A DNA stretch of 64,000 nucleotides from Neckera pumila (Eukaryota > Streptophyta > Bryopsida > Hypnales > Neckeraceae). Position 1 is the stretch's first letter; each line of letters begins with the position of its first letter. The stretch is taken from the NCBI GenBank assembly GCA_963969595.1, contig OZ018416.1:14338065-14402064 (forward strand), written 5' to 3'. The position numbers and the translations under genes are program-made. A model generated the notes under the pieces. It was not told the origin of the DNA. It made no database searches and saw only the letters and a list, made by a program, of their open reading frames with translations. Positions 18,521-30,517 of the stretch are shown here, piece by piece.

Positions 18521-20972
18521 TTGCACCGGATTAGTAGGATTCTGTCGGCGTGGATGGAGGAACCTTGGAGACCGGCAGTTACGGCCAAGTTGCTCAATCC
18601 GGTTGTACCTGCGGATCCGAAGGCGCGGATGTTTTTTGAGGGCAATCTGGACAACATGGGATGCGCGGGGCTGCTGCGCAAGCTGTGGAATCTTAAGGAC
18701 GAGGCAATGATCCACAAAGTCGTGACTGGAGCTCCGAATCAGTTTGAGTTGACGAAGCAAGGGAAGTCGGCAAAGTGGACTGAGCAGATGTGGACGAAAG
18801 CCTACTCACTCCGGAAGGCGGGTTCCGGTTATGCCTCGAGGAATGACGGTTACGTTCAAGGGAAGTTCCGTAATCCACCCAATTTGAAGGAAGGTTTTGC
18901 GATCCATGATTACATTGACCTGAGGCAGAGGCAGGTGCTAGAGTTCCTGGTTTTGATCCTGTATCCGGAGAAACCGACCCGGCTCACCAACACGTTGGGC
19001 AACACGATTTTTGGAGCGATGGAGGACAGACCAGTACACTGGGGGAGAATATTGAAGGCCGTGGTGCAGAAACTGGCAAACGACGTGCAGAGGGCCAAGT
19101 CTAGCCCAATCAGCACCTACCTCTTCCACCTTTACTACCACAACGGGATCGTAAGCAAGCAGAAAATCAAGGATTACAAGGTCGCCGAGGAGATGTTGAA
19201 GTACGGCCTGTCTCTGGATCTGGAGAAGCAAGCCGAGAAAGCAGTTCCGGAAGTGACGCCGCTAAGGCCGGAAAGTTCGCGGCGGAAGTTGACCGACCCA
19301 AACTCAAGAGCACGGGGGGTGCACTTAGTGTATCTAGTCCAAACTATGTGCGAACAAAACTTTGTACCCCCTATATTATATCCTAAAACTTAAATAAATG
19401 AAAACAAAAAAAATATGAATATATTTTCCTAATTTGAAAGTTTATGTTTTGAATTATTGATATTTTTATTTGCTAATGATAATTAGTTACAAATTTTTGA
19501 AGTAAATAGATACACTACAGAACTGAAAAATAACTTTCACACCCCTATATTATATCCTAAAAAATTGTCTAAAAAATGAACAAAAAATTCCTAAAAATAA
19601 CTCTCTATTGAAAGTTCATTTTGAGTTGAATATTGATGCAACGGTCATCTAAATGTGTTCTCTATAAATATTTGAGTTGGAAAATATGCCATTTTAGGTT
19701 CATTTTCAACCTCTTCTAGAAATCATTCTATATTTCATTTGAGTGTTGGAAATTTTGGCAATAGAAAACTATAGTCATTATCAAACAATGCTCAAAATTT
19801 TAGTTTGAAATTATAGTTTATTAGAAACCACTTGTTCGCACGTGGTTTGTAGTAGTAGAACCAAGTACCCTCCCCAAGCTCAAGAGGGAAGTAGCAAGTT
19901 CCGAAAATGGAGGAATTGGGCCGGACCTTTGTAGATCTAGGGGGGAACGAGTTGTTTGATTCCAGAGTAGAGTGGTTCTAGGAGGCCCAAAAACGGTACA
20001 AGGACTTGGCTGACTTTGTATGCGTGGTATTGGACGAATTGAAGGTGGAGCCGAACGAAATTATGGGCGAGATTAGAAAGCGTCCGGATCCGACCCTGCT
20101 CAGTAGGAAGGATGAGCAGATCCGAAAACTAGAGGAGGAGAAGATCCAACTCAAGACTAGTTTGGGTGTTGCGGAGGAAGCCCTGAAGTTCGCATCCAAG
20201 AGGGAGTCGGATGCGATGAATGTAGTGAGGGCACTGACGGAGTTGGTGGGACAGCTCGCGGATCAAATCACACGCGCCCGGCTCTTCAATGATAAATTAG
20301 TTCAAGAGGGCGTAGTGACCGGAAGCATGATCCTCAAGATCTTGGTGGATTTATTATGAGATCAAGATGGAAAACGGGTTGGCAGAGATGAGGAAGCTGT
20401 TGGGGTTTCTCGATCCGGCAGCCATGGACTTCACCCGATTCCCGGAAGTTTCGAGTGCGTAGTTATGGAGGACTCCGGCCAAACCAATCCCCGCCGGAAG
20501 GACTCCCATATCGGAGCAAGGTCTTCTAGCCTTGCTGAAGGACGTTATGGCTCAAATTGCAAGTCAGGCGGGGCCATCACGAAGAAGGGAGAGGTTAACC
20601 GCGAAGGTTGCCAAGAAGGGTCCGGATGCTCCCGTTGTTCAGGAGGCTCCGGTGCAGATAGTCCTTATTACATTTCCCACGCGCACGGCAAGGGCACCAG
20701 AGGGGACCGTAGGGCCCAAAGTCATGGCTTCTCCGGTTCGGACGGATTTGACTAACCGGATGCTTGTGATTGAGAATCCGGCCCAGACACATCCGAAAGG
20801 TTTCACCCATATGGAGGGAGCATCCGAGGAAGAGGAGGAAGGCAATGACAAGGATCCTGTTGGACCTTCATTGGGGCAATCCATTGAGATGGAGTCAGAT
20901 AGGGAGTTCCTCCAGTCCGATGACGAGGAAACCGAAGAAACGACAACTCCGCTGATCCGACGCCCAATCTAG
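18521..20972 (+). pseudogene. ORF inside LTR-2: paralog of the LTR-1 transposon protein, interrupted
   Basis: The first ~260 codons (18521-19310) match the LTR-1 ORF block by block: SLRKAGSGYASRNDGYVQGKF, FLVLILYPEKPTRLTNTLGN, GNTIFGAMEDRPVHWGRI and PISTYLFHLYYHNG. The likely initiator is within 18521-18554. The frame is then broken by the hAT insertion. It resumes from 19887 with a Glu/Lys/Leu coiled coil (about 20100-20190) and QEGVVTGSMILKILVDLL, matching VSGSRIVRILSDFT in LTR-1. TAG 19979 and TGA 20357 interrupt it. The remaining coding-like sequence (20532-20972) is in another frame and ends acidic. Identity to LTR-1 is only moderate, so these are different families. Confidence 0.7.
19311..19878. 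mobile_element. Non-autonomous hAT-like element, 568 bp, nested in the LTR-2 ORF
   Basis: Perfect 8 bp target duplication CTCAAGAG (19303-19310 and 19879-19886). Imperfect terminal inverted repeats of ~45 bp: the left end begins CACGGGGGGTGCACTT, the right end read inward begins CTTGGGGAGGGTACTT, and both reach GTGCGAACAA. The interior is AT-rich and non-coding. The 8 bp duplication and C-A/T-(C/T)-GGGG ends fit hAT. Confidence 0.85.
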
Positions 20973-22171
20973 ACTTGGGCAAGTGTTTGGAACACCCCCA
21001 CGAAGACAACAGGAGCAACGCAAGGCGGCAGCAGTACGAAGAAGCCGCGGAAGAAGTAGTTAGTTAGGATGTTTTGATTTTTGATTAGGTTTTGAACTCC
21101 AGTTCTGAAACGGGTTTTCCACGCTTGGGACCTTGGTTTCGGATTTATTTTTAGAATGAGCCGGCAGTAGATTTTTTGGGTGTCTCAAATGGTTCTCTGA
21201 TTGGCTGTCCGGATTCCCGGGGTTCTTTTTGGCTTTTAGGTATTGACTTTTTGTGGGTTTTTAAGGGCTGGCAAGCTTGTTGTGCTGTCATTCCCTCCTA
21301 GCAAATTTTCATTTGTATTCCATTCTTTTCCTTTAATCTAAGTGCTCAGTGAGCTTTCGGATTTCCATCTTTGTATTCAAGTGTTGGTCTAAATGCTTGT
21401 GACTGTACTAGAGTGTGAGGGAAGACGGGTGAGGAGGAATCCGGATCTTGGATAGTCGGTTCCATTTGAAAGGTACATTTGAGACAGTGTTAGATTCTTG
21501 ACTGAGTAGAAGTGCATAGTGCCTTTAAACTACCGTAACGGTGATCCGGTTGATTGAGTAGCGGAAGCAAGTCCGGCTATCAACCCGTGCAGAGGTAAGC
21601 GCCCGCCCAGAGGAAGTTGCCACTCTCCCGGAAGGTCTACCAACCTCGGAACAGTCTAGTACTTAACAAACAACCCCCGGTAGGTTCCAAAACCCTGTGA
21701 TCTATTGTTGTAGTTAGGAGTGGATCGAGTCCTAAGTGACCTGCTTTTTGGATCAGGTGTCTAGGAAGTTGTGAGGATCCGGATCTTCTTTCCTTGTTAC
21801 AACTCCTTTAAATACTTGGGTGTTTGTTTGTGTTTGTCAAGTTTAGTGAGTATGAGAACCAGAGTGGTGAAGTCCCTACCCCTTGAAAGATCAAAGCAGA
21901 CCCTCTGAGGGTAAAACAGAGGTGAAAAAAACCATCTTGATTTGGAAGTGGAAACCGGATTCCGAGTAGAACCAGATTTGGATTGAATTCCAGATAGTTA
22001 AAAGTTCCGGAAACAAGTGAATAGGTGATTGGATTGAGGAGAAAAGAGAACCCGGAAAACTTGAAATGTGCAGCATCATCTTGGAATTCCCTGGGACGAT
22101 AACTGGTGTCATTTTAGCACAACATTGTGGCTAAAGATACTTAAGCCTAGATTGCGCGTACGACACTTGCA

Positions 22172-22970
22172 AAGAGGCGTCATCATCATCCGTTTCCTCG
22201 TTCGGAGGTGCTCCTCCTCGTCTTCTTCTTTTGTTTCGGGTTAGGATCCGGTTGGGTCCTCTAGCACGTCATCCGAACCTGACTCTCCGTATTTTAGGAT
22301 AGATTCCTAAAACTTCCATGTTTTCTCCTCCGTATCCGTGAGGAGTTGGTTGCAATGATAGAGGTGGAAGAAATAGGGACTCAAAGGAGTGGCCCTACTC
22401 TTCCCGATCCTCGTCACAAGCTAGGACACCAGATCAGAAAAGATCCAGGACCAGTTCACCTTCCATTCCCCGCTCAGGGAACCAAAAATCATGTTGCCGA
22501 TGGTCATCGTCACCCTCGTTGGCTTCTCCGGGTGGACGATCGGAACCAGGAACTGGAGAAGATGGCGGTGCCGATCGCTCTTGCAATCCGCGACCGCGTA
22601 TCCATCCTTGTTGCTTAGCTCTCCATGAAACTTGTCATGGATGAACTTGGCTCTCCGTCCAGCCATGCCAAAACCTTCCATCCGGAAGTTGTAGACTTCC
22701 CTCCACTTCTCTTCTTCCCATTGGGTCGGGCGGCCCCAGAGTGTGTTGTCAAACTCATTCGATGCCTTGCACTTCAGCTCTCTCACCATCCGCTCCTCCC
22801 TAAACCCCCAGGGGTTTATCCATCAACACCAGACAGCCCATCACGTTGAGATCATCCATGAGCTCGGTCCTCGCCGGTTCTGCAGTAGGGATGACCGGAA
22901 CTACTTTCCGGAGTTTGACGTTGGAGGAGGAACTGGGCGCTCCCAATCTGCTCTTATGCAGTTGAGGCAT
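22172..22970 (-). pseudogene. Broken ORF of the truncated LTR-1 copy
   Basis: ATG at 22970 as in LTR-1. Compared with the intact ORF it has a 1 bp C insertion (AAACCCCTGGGGG in place of AAACCCTGGGGG, near 22812). Two CAG codons have become TAG, in VSQLVTR and in the Gln of QESILKYG. The reading otherwise follows LTR-1 closely, including the GNMIFGSLSGEWKVNW block. It is useful as direct evidence for the type of mutation decaying this region. Confidence 0.85.
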
Positions 22971-23530
22971 GGACACGGACGGCTAACTGGACCCTTCCCG
23001 GTCGCTACCTCACTCTCTCCTAGCCGCATGTCCCATTCCTCACTTCCTCTTGTCCGATCTCAACCGGAAGACAACAAAACAAAAACCTTGCAACCCACAC
23101 AATCTCTACCTCTCCTACACACTCTGACGTACCCGGCCTGAAGTTCACACACATACAACAGCTCTAGCGTAGACGGAGGCGTAAAAGCGCTCAAGGTCAG
23201 CTCCAGAACTCGAGGGAAGTAAAGGAGTGAAAATGGGGACGACCAGCCTTTATATAGTCCTAGGACCCCTGGCTGGTCATCATGACCTTTTCCGGTCCGA
23301 TCCATATCAATCCGGTTCAATCCTAATCCGATCTGAGATGAGATCCGGATGTGATTCCGCTCCTGAATACTAACATTGTGACCGGATCAAATCTAGTTTT
23401 TTCCTTACTGGATTAGCATTGTCTATCTTCAGTCTTCTTCTGCCCCTCTAACAGGATCCGGATCCTAATTACCCGTTTCCGTTCCAACTTTTAGGTAAGC
23501 AAAGGAAAACCAAAAAATCTAGTTGCGACA
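22172..23530 (-). mobile_element. Truncated second copy of LTR-1
   Basis: Matches LTR-1 from its terminus (TGTCGCAAC at 23530 on the minus strand) through the TATA region and the first ~60% of the ORF, then stops near 22172. The missing end lies toward LTR-2; the 47 bp between them (22125-22171) match neither. It was probably truncated by deletion or by the neighbouring gypsy insertion. Confidence 0.8.
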
Positions 23531-23840
23531 AATGCAATAGGAAGGCTTCAGAGAAGTGGTTATTTTTTTTTTTCAACAAGTCACTCACACTGTTGCTCCA
23601 GTTTGCCTGGTGTCCTCTTCAATGAATCACGTTTCCCACTTGGAGACTGTCGTCCCCCTACTTCGATTAGTTGCTTTCCTGTGATTTTTCTCAGGTGACG
23701 ACAAGAAAACCAGCAGGCTTGTCCATCTAGGAGCTTGAGGATGCCATGGGACTTGCACATCACCTCTGCAGTGGAAACATTTCTAAGGTCTTGTATTTTG
23801 AAACATGCTCCTGTGTAATGTGTTTTTTAATTTGAAGCAG

Positions 23841-24345
23841 GCAGTTGAGAAACTTTGTGAGTGGCCACGGAAGCAGAAGCAATCCTCCATGAAGTCTAGG
23901 AAAACAACATCAAAAAAGAAGCACTCAAATTCGCTGGATGCAAAGCTCTACATTGATGACGAAGATAGCGAGTTGCAGTCACTTTGTCCTATTGAAGGTG
24001 GAGACAAAGGCAAGTCCGCATTGCCGGAGATGCAGAGTGCCTTCCACGTAGAGGATGTTCGCAACACTACAAATCCTCAACCGCTTGACAACATTCATTG
24101 CCCTCCACGCCCAGAAGGAGGTGGCTATCGAGACAGTCAGTCGCCAAGAAGACCTCCAATGGAATGGCGGGAAGATTACCAATTCCTTTATGGAGGGAAT
24201 TTTGGCAGCCAATATGGGGCTCCATCACAGCATGCATGGTCACCCCCTTTGTACGACATGGGAAGACATATCAAAGGTCGCGGTGGAAGATATGGCAGCG
24301 AAAGAAGAGTGTATAATGACCCACCCAATTATAGGGACCGCAGAG
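23841..24345 (+). pseudogene. Gene C, exon 1: basic and R/G/Y-rich region
   Basis: Open frame after TTTGAAGCAG (acceptor at 23839-23840). It begins with a Lys/Ser-rich stretch (PRKQKQSSMKSRKTTSKKKH), then an acidic patch, and then an Arg/Gly/Tyr/Pro-rich region (GRHIKGRGGRYGSERR...NYRDRRD) of the kind found in RNA- or DNA-binding disordered tails. The natural end is inside CAGAG|ATAAGT: cutting at 24345 gives phase 1, which fits the next exon exactly. The donor would therefore be ATAAGT, a GTAAGT with its first base mutated. Upstream exons are not identified. Confidence 0.55.
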
Positions 24346-24873
24346 ATAAGTCTTGTTCAGATCCCATGCATGTGTTGAAATACTCAATATTTTCACAGAA
24401 GTTTGGCTTCTGTTGTGACATGCCAACACAGTCCTCGCCGATTCTTTTCCCAGTGACATAAAAATTCCAATAGTGTGCACTTTAGGAAGGTTTCATGGCT
24501 TGTTGTTACTTTTGTAGGTTGCACAAAGTAATCTATGCTCAGGTATTACCCTTGCGGTTGTGCACATGAGTTACCGATAACACAGAAATCTAGAACATGC
24601 CATAGAGGTCTCTTGAGTTCCTCCATTGTGACGATGTAGTGAAGCAACCCCTTGCCGTCAGTACCGACAACATGTACTTTAACAAGGTCAAATTCTGTAT
24701 CAAATCAGAGTCCAAGAATATAAAGGACGTTCCGTGAAGAATGGAAATGCTCTCATTGTATACACATCGTCTTCTTAGAAACAACCATCGCATACCTTTG
24801 TTCTTAATTTGATTTTTTTCAATCGTAATGGCATGGGGTCTGATTTGGTCATTGTTGGTGGTCAAAAATGCAG

Positions 24874-25556
24874 ACCTGTATTATGAAGGTCGAGAAAGAG
24901 ATTATGAGATGCGAGCTAGAGAGATAGAGAAGCACAGGTGGTTTGACAAAAGTCGTTATGATACACGCTCACCCATGCCCTCAGATTCTTATGCGCGCGG
25001 CCTTGTACCAACTGCAACGACTTCACACGCACGGAACAGCAAGAGACAGTCCAGCCCCCCTTTGGCTTCATCAGGAAATTTGACAGATTCAGCGAAAGAG
25101 GAAGGCAATCTCCGCCGCCCACTTTATGTGGACAAGCATAGTGAGCCCGCAGGGAGAATGGCTGCGTTGTTTCATGCCAACATTGTGTTGTTTGTCAAGG
25201 ACCTTGACCCCAGAAAAGGGTGGGAGGATCAAACCAGTGACGCAAAGCAAAGACTACAAGAGCGTCTCCTTCACAACTATCTCCTTTATGGAAAATCCAC
25301 AAGGTTGAGCGAGAGGTATTTGAAGAAGGAGGCCGGTGGTGCACTCATTTAGTATAGGTATTCCCTGAACCTCATGATAGACCGAGGTTATCCTAAACCA
25401 AACAATTTTGATGAAGACATTTGGAAGGAGCTGGTCCAAAAAAGGCAAAGTAACGCATCAAAAGAGAAATCAGCAAAAATGGCCAACATTGCAAGGGGTA
25501 GGTCGTCAAAGAACATGACAAAGAGGTTGTTGGAGAAGACAATCATGTTAGAGTTG
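24874..25556 (+). pseudogene. Gene C, exon 2: Transposase_24-like region
   Basis: Preceded by an AATGCAG acceptor and followed by TTG|GTGAGT (phase 0). It starts with a charged R/E/Y stretch (YYEGRERDYEMRAREIEKHRW), then a Ser/Pro linker. From about 25150 there is a helical block with AKQRLQERLLHNYLLYG, YSLNLMIDRGYPKP, DEDIWKELV and KEKSAKMANIARGRSSKN. The order Y-R-x2-L, G-x-P, D-x-W-x-x-L-V, K-S-x-K is reminiscent of plant Ptta/En/Spm transposase domains (Transposase_24, PF03004). One in-frame TAG (25350) interrupts it. Assignment is by motif memory only. Confidence 0.5.
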
Positions 25557-25812
25557 GTGAGTATTTTTTCCTATTATTGGTTGAAGATGCAGTCATTTCT
25601 GTATTAGGCGCTTTGAAATTACAAGTGTTGTTGTATGCCATGCCTCTACATCTGTACTGGTCATATGCTTCCTTAGTTGTGGCCATCTCCATTGACAACT
25701 AAAATGTGTGTCTTCTTTGACACAATTACTTTACTTTGTTAGGCTGAGGTCATTCTGCATGTCAGTAGTATACTTAATAAGATTAACTCATTCATGGGCA
25801 TTCATTGTGCAG

Positions 25813-26538
25813 GCCAGGGACCTGAAGTGTGAACCGTTTGAGGTTGAGATCAAGGAAGCAATAGAGAAGCACTGGGCAGTGGTGCAAGAAGAAGAAGCCA
25901 CAAGAAAAAGACAGCGTGCAATTGTGACGGCTAGCAACGCAGCCTCGGAAACTAGTAACGAAATAGAAAAGCGTCTGGAGGTGGTGGAAGCATTTATTTG
26001 GAAGTGGGAGCCTGAGATGGCCATCTGGAAGGGCCTTGTTGTTCAACCAAATCCCAAAGCTTTGACGGAGTCCACTTCATTGAAGGCCGCTGATCCAAAT
26101 GATGTACTTGCACTTCCAATGATTGAAAATTTAGGGACAAAAGATGAAGAGGACAACAAGGAGGCAAATGAGGGCAACAAAGAAAATGAATCCAACAGCA
26201 AGTCCAACTCCGGTAGTGATGAAGATACGAAGTTGGAGGATGAGGGCAAAAACTGTGACGGACGGAAGATTGTCGAACAGAGTCTGCAAATAACCAGCGT
26301 TGTGGAGCCTGAGGAGCATAACAAGCGGTCGTTGGCAGCGGGGAAGTCAACAGCAATTGCTACGGAGCCCTTGTTTGCCGGGCATACATCCACCAGTCCT
26401 GCAGAAAGAGGAAGCAAGCTGCCTATTTTGAGAACAGCGTCCGAAGGTCCTTCTTTGAACGCTGTGGCAAACATGGGTTCTATTTTGCAGAAAGTACTAC
26501 CTTTTGATGCCGCGGACTTTTCATCCCAAGGGAAAGAG
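25813..26538 (+). pseudogene. Gene C, exon 3: coiled coil and acidic Ser-rich tail
   Basis: Between TTGTGCAG and GAG|GTATTG, phase 0 at both ends. Starts ARDLKCEPFEVEIKEAIEKHW, a helical Glu/Lys segment of ~85 residues (EEEATRKRQRAI, IEKRLEVVEAFIWKWEPEM). This is followed by an Asp/Glu/Asn/Ser low-complexity stretch (residues ~135-175) and a polar C-terminal part. No internal stop. Confidence 0.55.
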
Positions 26539-26865
26539 GTATTGGTTCTTTAGAGTCTCATTATTTCAGTAGTGTTTTGTGTATAAAACTTTTTGAATTG
26601 TGGAAGAGGTGGAACCTATCATAAGTGTTCAAAAGAAATTTTTTAGTTCTTGCCCTGGAAGTGCTTTGGGTTGCTGTGAGCAACGTAGACAAGGTAGGGT
26701 CTGACTTCGGAAAAGGTGCATCCTTCCGTTCTAGACGCTTTAAATGCAAAATGATTGTTGCAGCAATCGATGGTTGTGTGCAGGATCGGCAATAAGAGAA
26801 CTTTCAATGAAGAGATTCCCATTGTATGTTGCCGTTCAAAAATTAAAGGAAGTTTCTTTTTGTAG

Positions 26866-27087
26866 GTCCCGCGAGTGATAATGGAGAAACAGCCAGGAAA
26901 GAAGAGTCAAACAGGGAAGAAGCAAAAGGTGGTTGCAAACACAGCTATTGAACCCGTGGTTTTGGATGATGAGCCTGCAATGCAAGCCGTGGTTCAAGGA
27001 AATACCCAGCAAAAGTCCGAGAAAAATTAGCGGAAAAACTCAAACTCAAAGCAGTCGAAGGCAAAACTGAACACAAAGGGAAGCAAG
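26866..27087 (+). pseudogene. Gene C, exon 4: Lys/Gln-rich tail with one stop
   Basis: Between TTTTTGTAG and AAG|GTGAGT, phase 0. A Lys/Gln/Ser-rich product (KQPGKKSQTGKKQKVV...). In-frame TAG at 27028, where CAG would extend the polar tract. A possible further short exon follows the acceptor at 27252-27253, but I could not follow the gene beyond it. Confidence 0.5.
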
Positions 27088-30000
27088 GTGAGTTCGTCTT
27101 CTCATTTCTTTATTGTGTTGGCATTTTATGTGCGGTCCATGAAGCAGTTTTCATGTCTTTTCAAGTACCGTGATTGCTGCAAGTGGAAAGGTATAAATCG
27201 AATTTGAAGAACTGCTTGGTTTGGAATAGCATTCACTGCCTTTTCTTTTTCAGGAATGTATGTGGGTCATGCCTTTGACAATAGTGTGCTTGCCTTAGGT
27301 AGGTGGAATGCATGTCATCATTCTTCTTACAAAATCTTCAAGGAGAGCATGAAGAATTTCTCATATTAGGGTAAACAACTAATCCAAACAATACGTGGAG
27401 GATGTGCGCAACATCCCCTGACAATATGTTTGGCATGTGACAGAAGGCAAACTAAAGCACAGTCTTGTTAGGGTGCTTGGAATTACTCTTGTAAGTAGTC
27501 CACGGGTCACCAATTCTTGTCCTCTGTGATAGTCATTTCTAAAGTAGTTGGTAATTGGAAGATTGATGTGAATGTTCATTGGAGTGGCTCATGAAGTCAT
27601 TTTTCCAAATGCACCACTTGCATATGTTGAGGTCAATGACGTCGAGATAGTAGAGTGCAAGACTTTAGGGGAGGCATTCAGAAAGCAGTGCATTGTTTGG
27701 TGGCCGGCTCCACTGGATGCAAATTAGATTTATCTTTGTCTTAGTGTGTGTACGCCTTTGGGGGGGGGGGGGAAGGCACAAACGTCTGTCGTAGGTTACA
27801 GAACGTGCAGAACCATGTTGTGAATGACTGACGGTGGCATTTTATTATATGTTTTGAACACGCCCTGTGTTTTGGTTCAATGCTATATGACTGAGGAAAT
27901 TAGTAAATGAAGTAAGCTCAGGACTTGCTTGTGACAGGTGCTAAATATTGAAGTACATTTGTGAAGAGTTGTGGTATGTCAAAATTGCCTTTTGCATGGA
28001 AGAGGACGTGGAACATTGTTTGTGTTGACGACATTCAATGAAGGACAAATGCAGGATGCTTGTGCCATTTCTTTCATAATCACTGCAAAGTTGTTCCTAT
28101 GCGACAATGGAAGCATGTGAAGCAATGTTGGAAAGACGTGCTTGTCGTGATGCTTTTCATTTCCGCTGGTTTAGACGGACTTCACTGATACTGCAAGCAA
28201 GTTTGCAGAATCCTTCAATCCACTGAATTCTTTTTTGTATTTAGACTTACGCTTAGGAATGCAGATGTGCATTACTAAGGATGAGAGCAACTAGTCATGG
28301 AATCAGCGAGGACATTCCATTCATCTAGCAATCTGGCTTTGTTGATTCATCAAGTAGGCAGAATTTGATGCATGATAGATTTTTGACTTTTGCCTAATGC
28401 AAGCAATGAAGCACACATGTGTATCATGCTTTCATGTTATCTGGAATGAAAGCAGTAGTGCAATAGTGGTGAATTTGAGAGTGGAAATGGAGTCCTTTGA
28501 TGTAAACCCTACAAGTTTCCTATAAAAATGCTTGTCACGGTATTGAAAGTGCAATGGCACTTCGTGTATTGCCATGCTTCAAAGACTTCAGTGATTTGGA
28601 CATGGAAAATGACCTTCACCATGGGCAATGGCCAATGAGCATCATAGGCGCACTTCAGGAAGAGAACGTGCCAGAGACTTCTACCTATGGATGATTTTGC
28701 AGAACCAGTGAAAGGGCTGCAGGATTATGCAAAAGTGGTAGTTCCCACATCCTTTCCATTATGTAATGTTTGTCAATGATGTAATGTAGGAAAAGAAGCA
28801 AAGCAATATATGATAGTCATGCGCTTCTTCTGAGCATGGTATGCTTTCATTGTCTTCCTATGTCCAACAAGAAGAGCTTAAGTAGTTGTCCTGGAAAGCA
28901 GAGGAATTGCATGGGAGAAGGCATGAATGTGGCGACAGCAGCGAATATTGGGAGTGTCGGATGCTTCATGACCAGTGTATAATGCATGATGACAGATTTC
29001 CCTTCCCGGGTGAGTATTCAATTTAATTCTATTTGTCATGTGTCCTCCCAGGCTCCCAATATTGCACAAGTCTTTTGCAAAGGAGTAATTTTGTGAACAC
29101 TTGTCCAAAGTCATGCACTACAGAGTGACAAGCATTTTGTGAGTGTCATTTGATTTACCTACTATGGAGTGTTCTTTTTTCTACAAAGGAGTCATGTGCA
29201 TGACGGCTAGGAAGAAATTCAGAAAGTTTGTTCATACCGTTGCTAGTCTGTAAAGAGACGTACATTCACAGAAATGAAGAGTTGCAAGGGAGCGCATTTG
29301 GTGGATGGTGTTGCTCATTAATGAAAGAAGTCCCATACTAGGGTATGAAATTGTTTTTAGAAGGTCGCGTTTAGTCCATTTCAGTAATTGTTCACAGGAA
29401 CACAGAATTGTACAAGAATTTTGGATTGAGAGCACGTGCCAACGTCTCATTGGTGCACTCCTATAGTTCTCTGATATATAATTAGATTCCATTGTAGACA
29501 TAATGATTGACAGAGTCATCTCTTTTTATGAAAATAATTGTTTGCACTTCAAGCACTACAATGACGCCTATGGCTACAACCCTTGCAGGCGTTTCTGTGG
29601 CAAGGAGGTCAAATCCATTCACTGAATCTCCATTGTGATTGTTGCATGTGCTTTTATTGGAGACATAGTACGTCTGTACATGGCTAAGGATATGGAAAGT
29701 TGATAATAAAAAAATTTATGACGGTCTTCTATGAGTTTCAAGAAAGGAGAAGGCGTACGCACTCACTCCCTGCAGGACTTGGTTCACACTTACATTTTGC
29801 GACATTAACATGGAATGGTACGTGTTACAAGGGACGCCATGCTTATGGATTCATGAAGTGTGTTTTGTTTAAACTTTAGAAGCACCACCATTTTCCTCTT
29901 CCAATGTGCAAAAATTTTCGAAGCCTGTGGAATATAGAATGGTCAATGCTGTGCCTTATGGATTGCTTCATATGGAGATGCAATTGATGTTTTGTAGATA

Positions 30001-30497
30001 TTTTGGTACAAATGTATTCACCCTCTTCAGTTCAAAGGTCCTTCTACGTGGCGATGCAAGTCGTTTATTAAGGACCTCGTCAAATCTGTGAGCATTCAGG
30101 GTCCTTCTATATGGCTGCTTCATTACAAGGTTACCAGTGTTTATAAACCAAAAAAATAGGGTAAGAGTTATCTTTTCCTATGATTAAGTACTATGTAGGT
30201 TTCTTCTCCTCAGAATTGAAGTAATGAACGCTGTGGTTCTTTTCTCTTCTTCTGATGTCAACCTTTTTATGAAGTCACAGACTTGAGAGCAGCAGTGACT
30301 TTCAAGTGCTGAAGTGTAATGCTTTGTGAAAGCAAAACTCTTGTGGCTAAGTGGGTGGTGATAGATGATGTATTGAACAAAGGAATACACACTGTCTGCA
30401 CTAGAGTATTGCAGGATCTTTAATCACCCTCACAAGCTGCATCGACAGGGTAATTGAAGGTTGAAGACATACATGAGGAGTGTAACTAATCTCCTAG

Positions 30498-30517
30498 TGC
30501 TGAAGTGCACTTCAGCA
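30498..30517. repeat. 20 bp perfect palindrome
   Basis: TGCTGAAGTGCACTTCAGCA, identical on both strands. Half-sites of the same word are scattered through 28-32 kb. Confidence 0.9.

Larger units (their letters stand above)
18065..22124 (+). mobile_element. LTR-2, ~4.1 kb 3' LTR of a gypsy element, with internal ORF and nested hAT insertion
   Basis: Starts TGTGGGAGCACAAAATG directly after the integrase and polypurine tract, and ends CATTTTAGCACAACA (TGT...ACA). Net of the 576 bp hAT insertion it is ~3.48 kb, about the size of LTR-1 (3.37 kb). Like LTR-1 it has a U3-like leader with a weak TATA (near 18374), the ORF, then ~1.1 kb non-coding. Both share a block reading ACCCTCTGAGGGTAAAACAG here and CCCTCTGATGGTGAAACAG in LTR-1, 200-300 bp from the LTR end. 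The 5' LTR is outside or lost, so no target duplication can be tested. The 3' boundary is inferred from the terminal ACA and the LTR-1 comparison. Confidence 0.6.
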
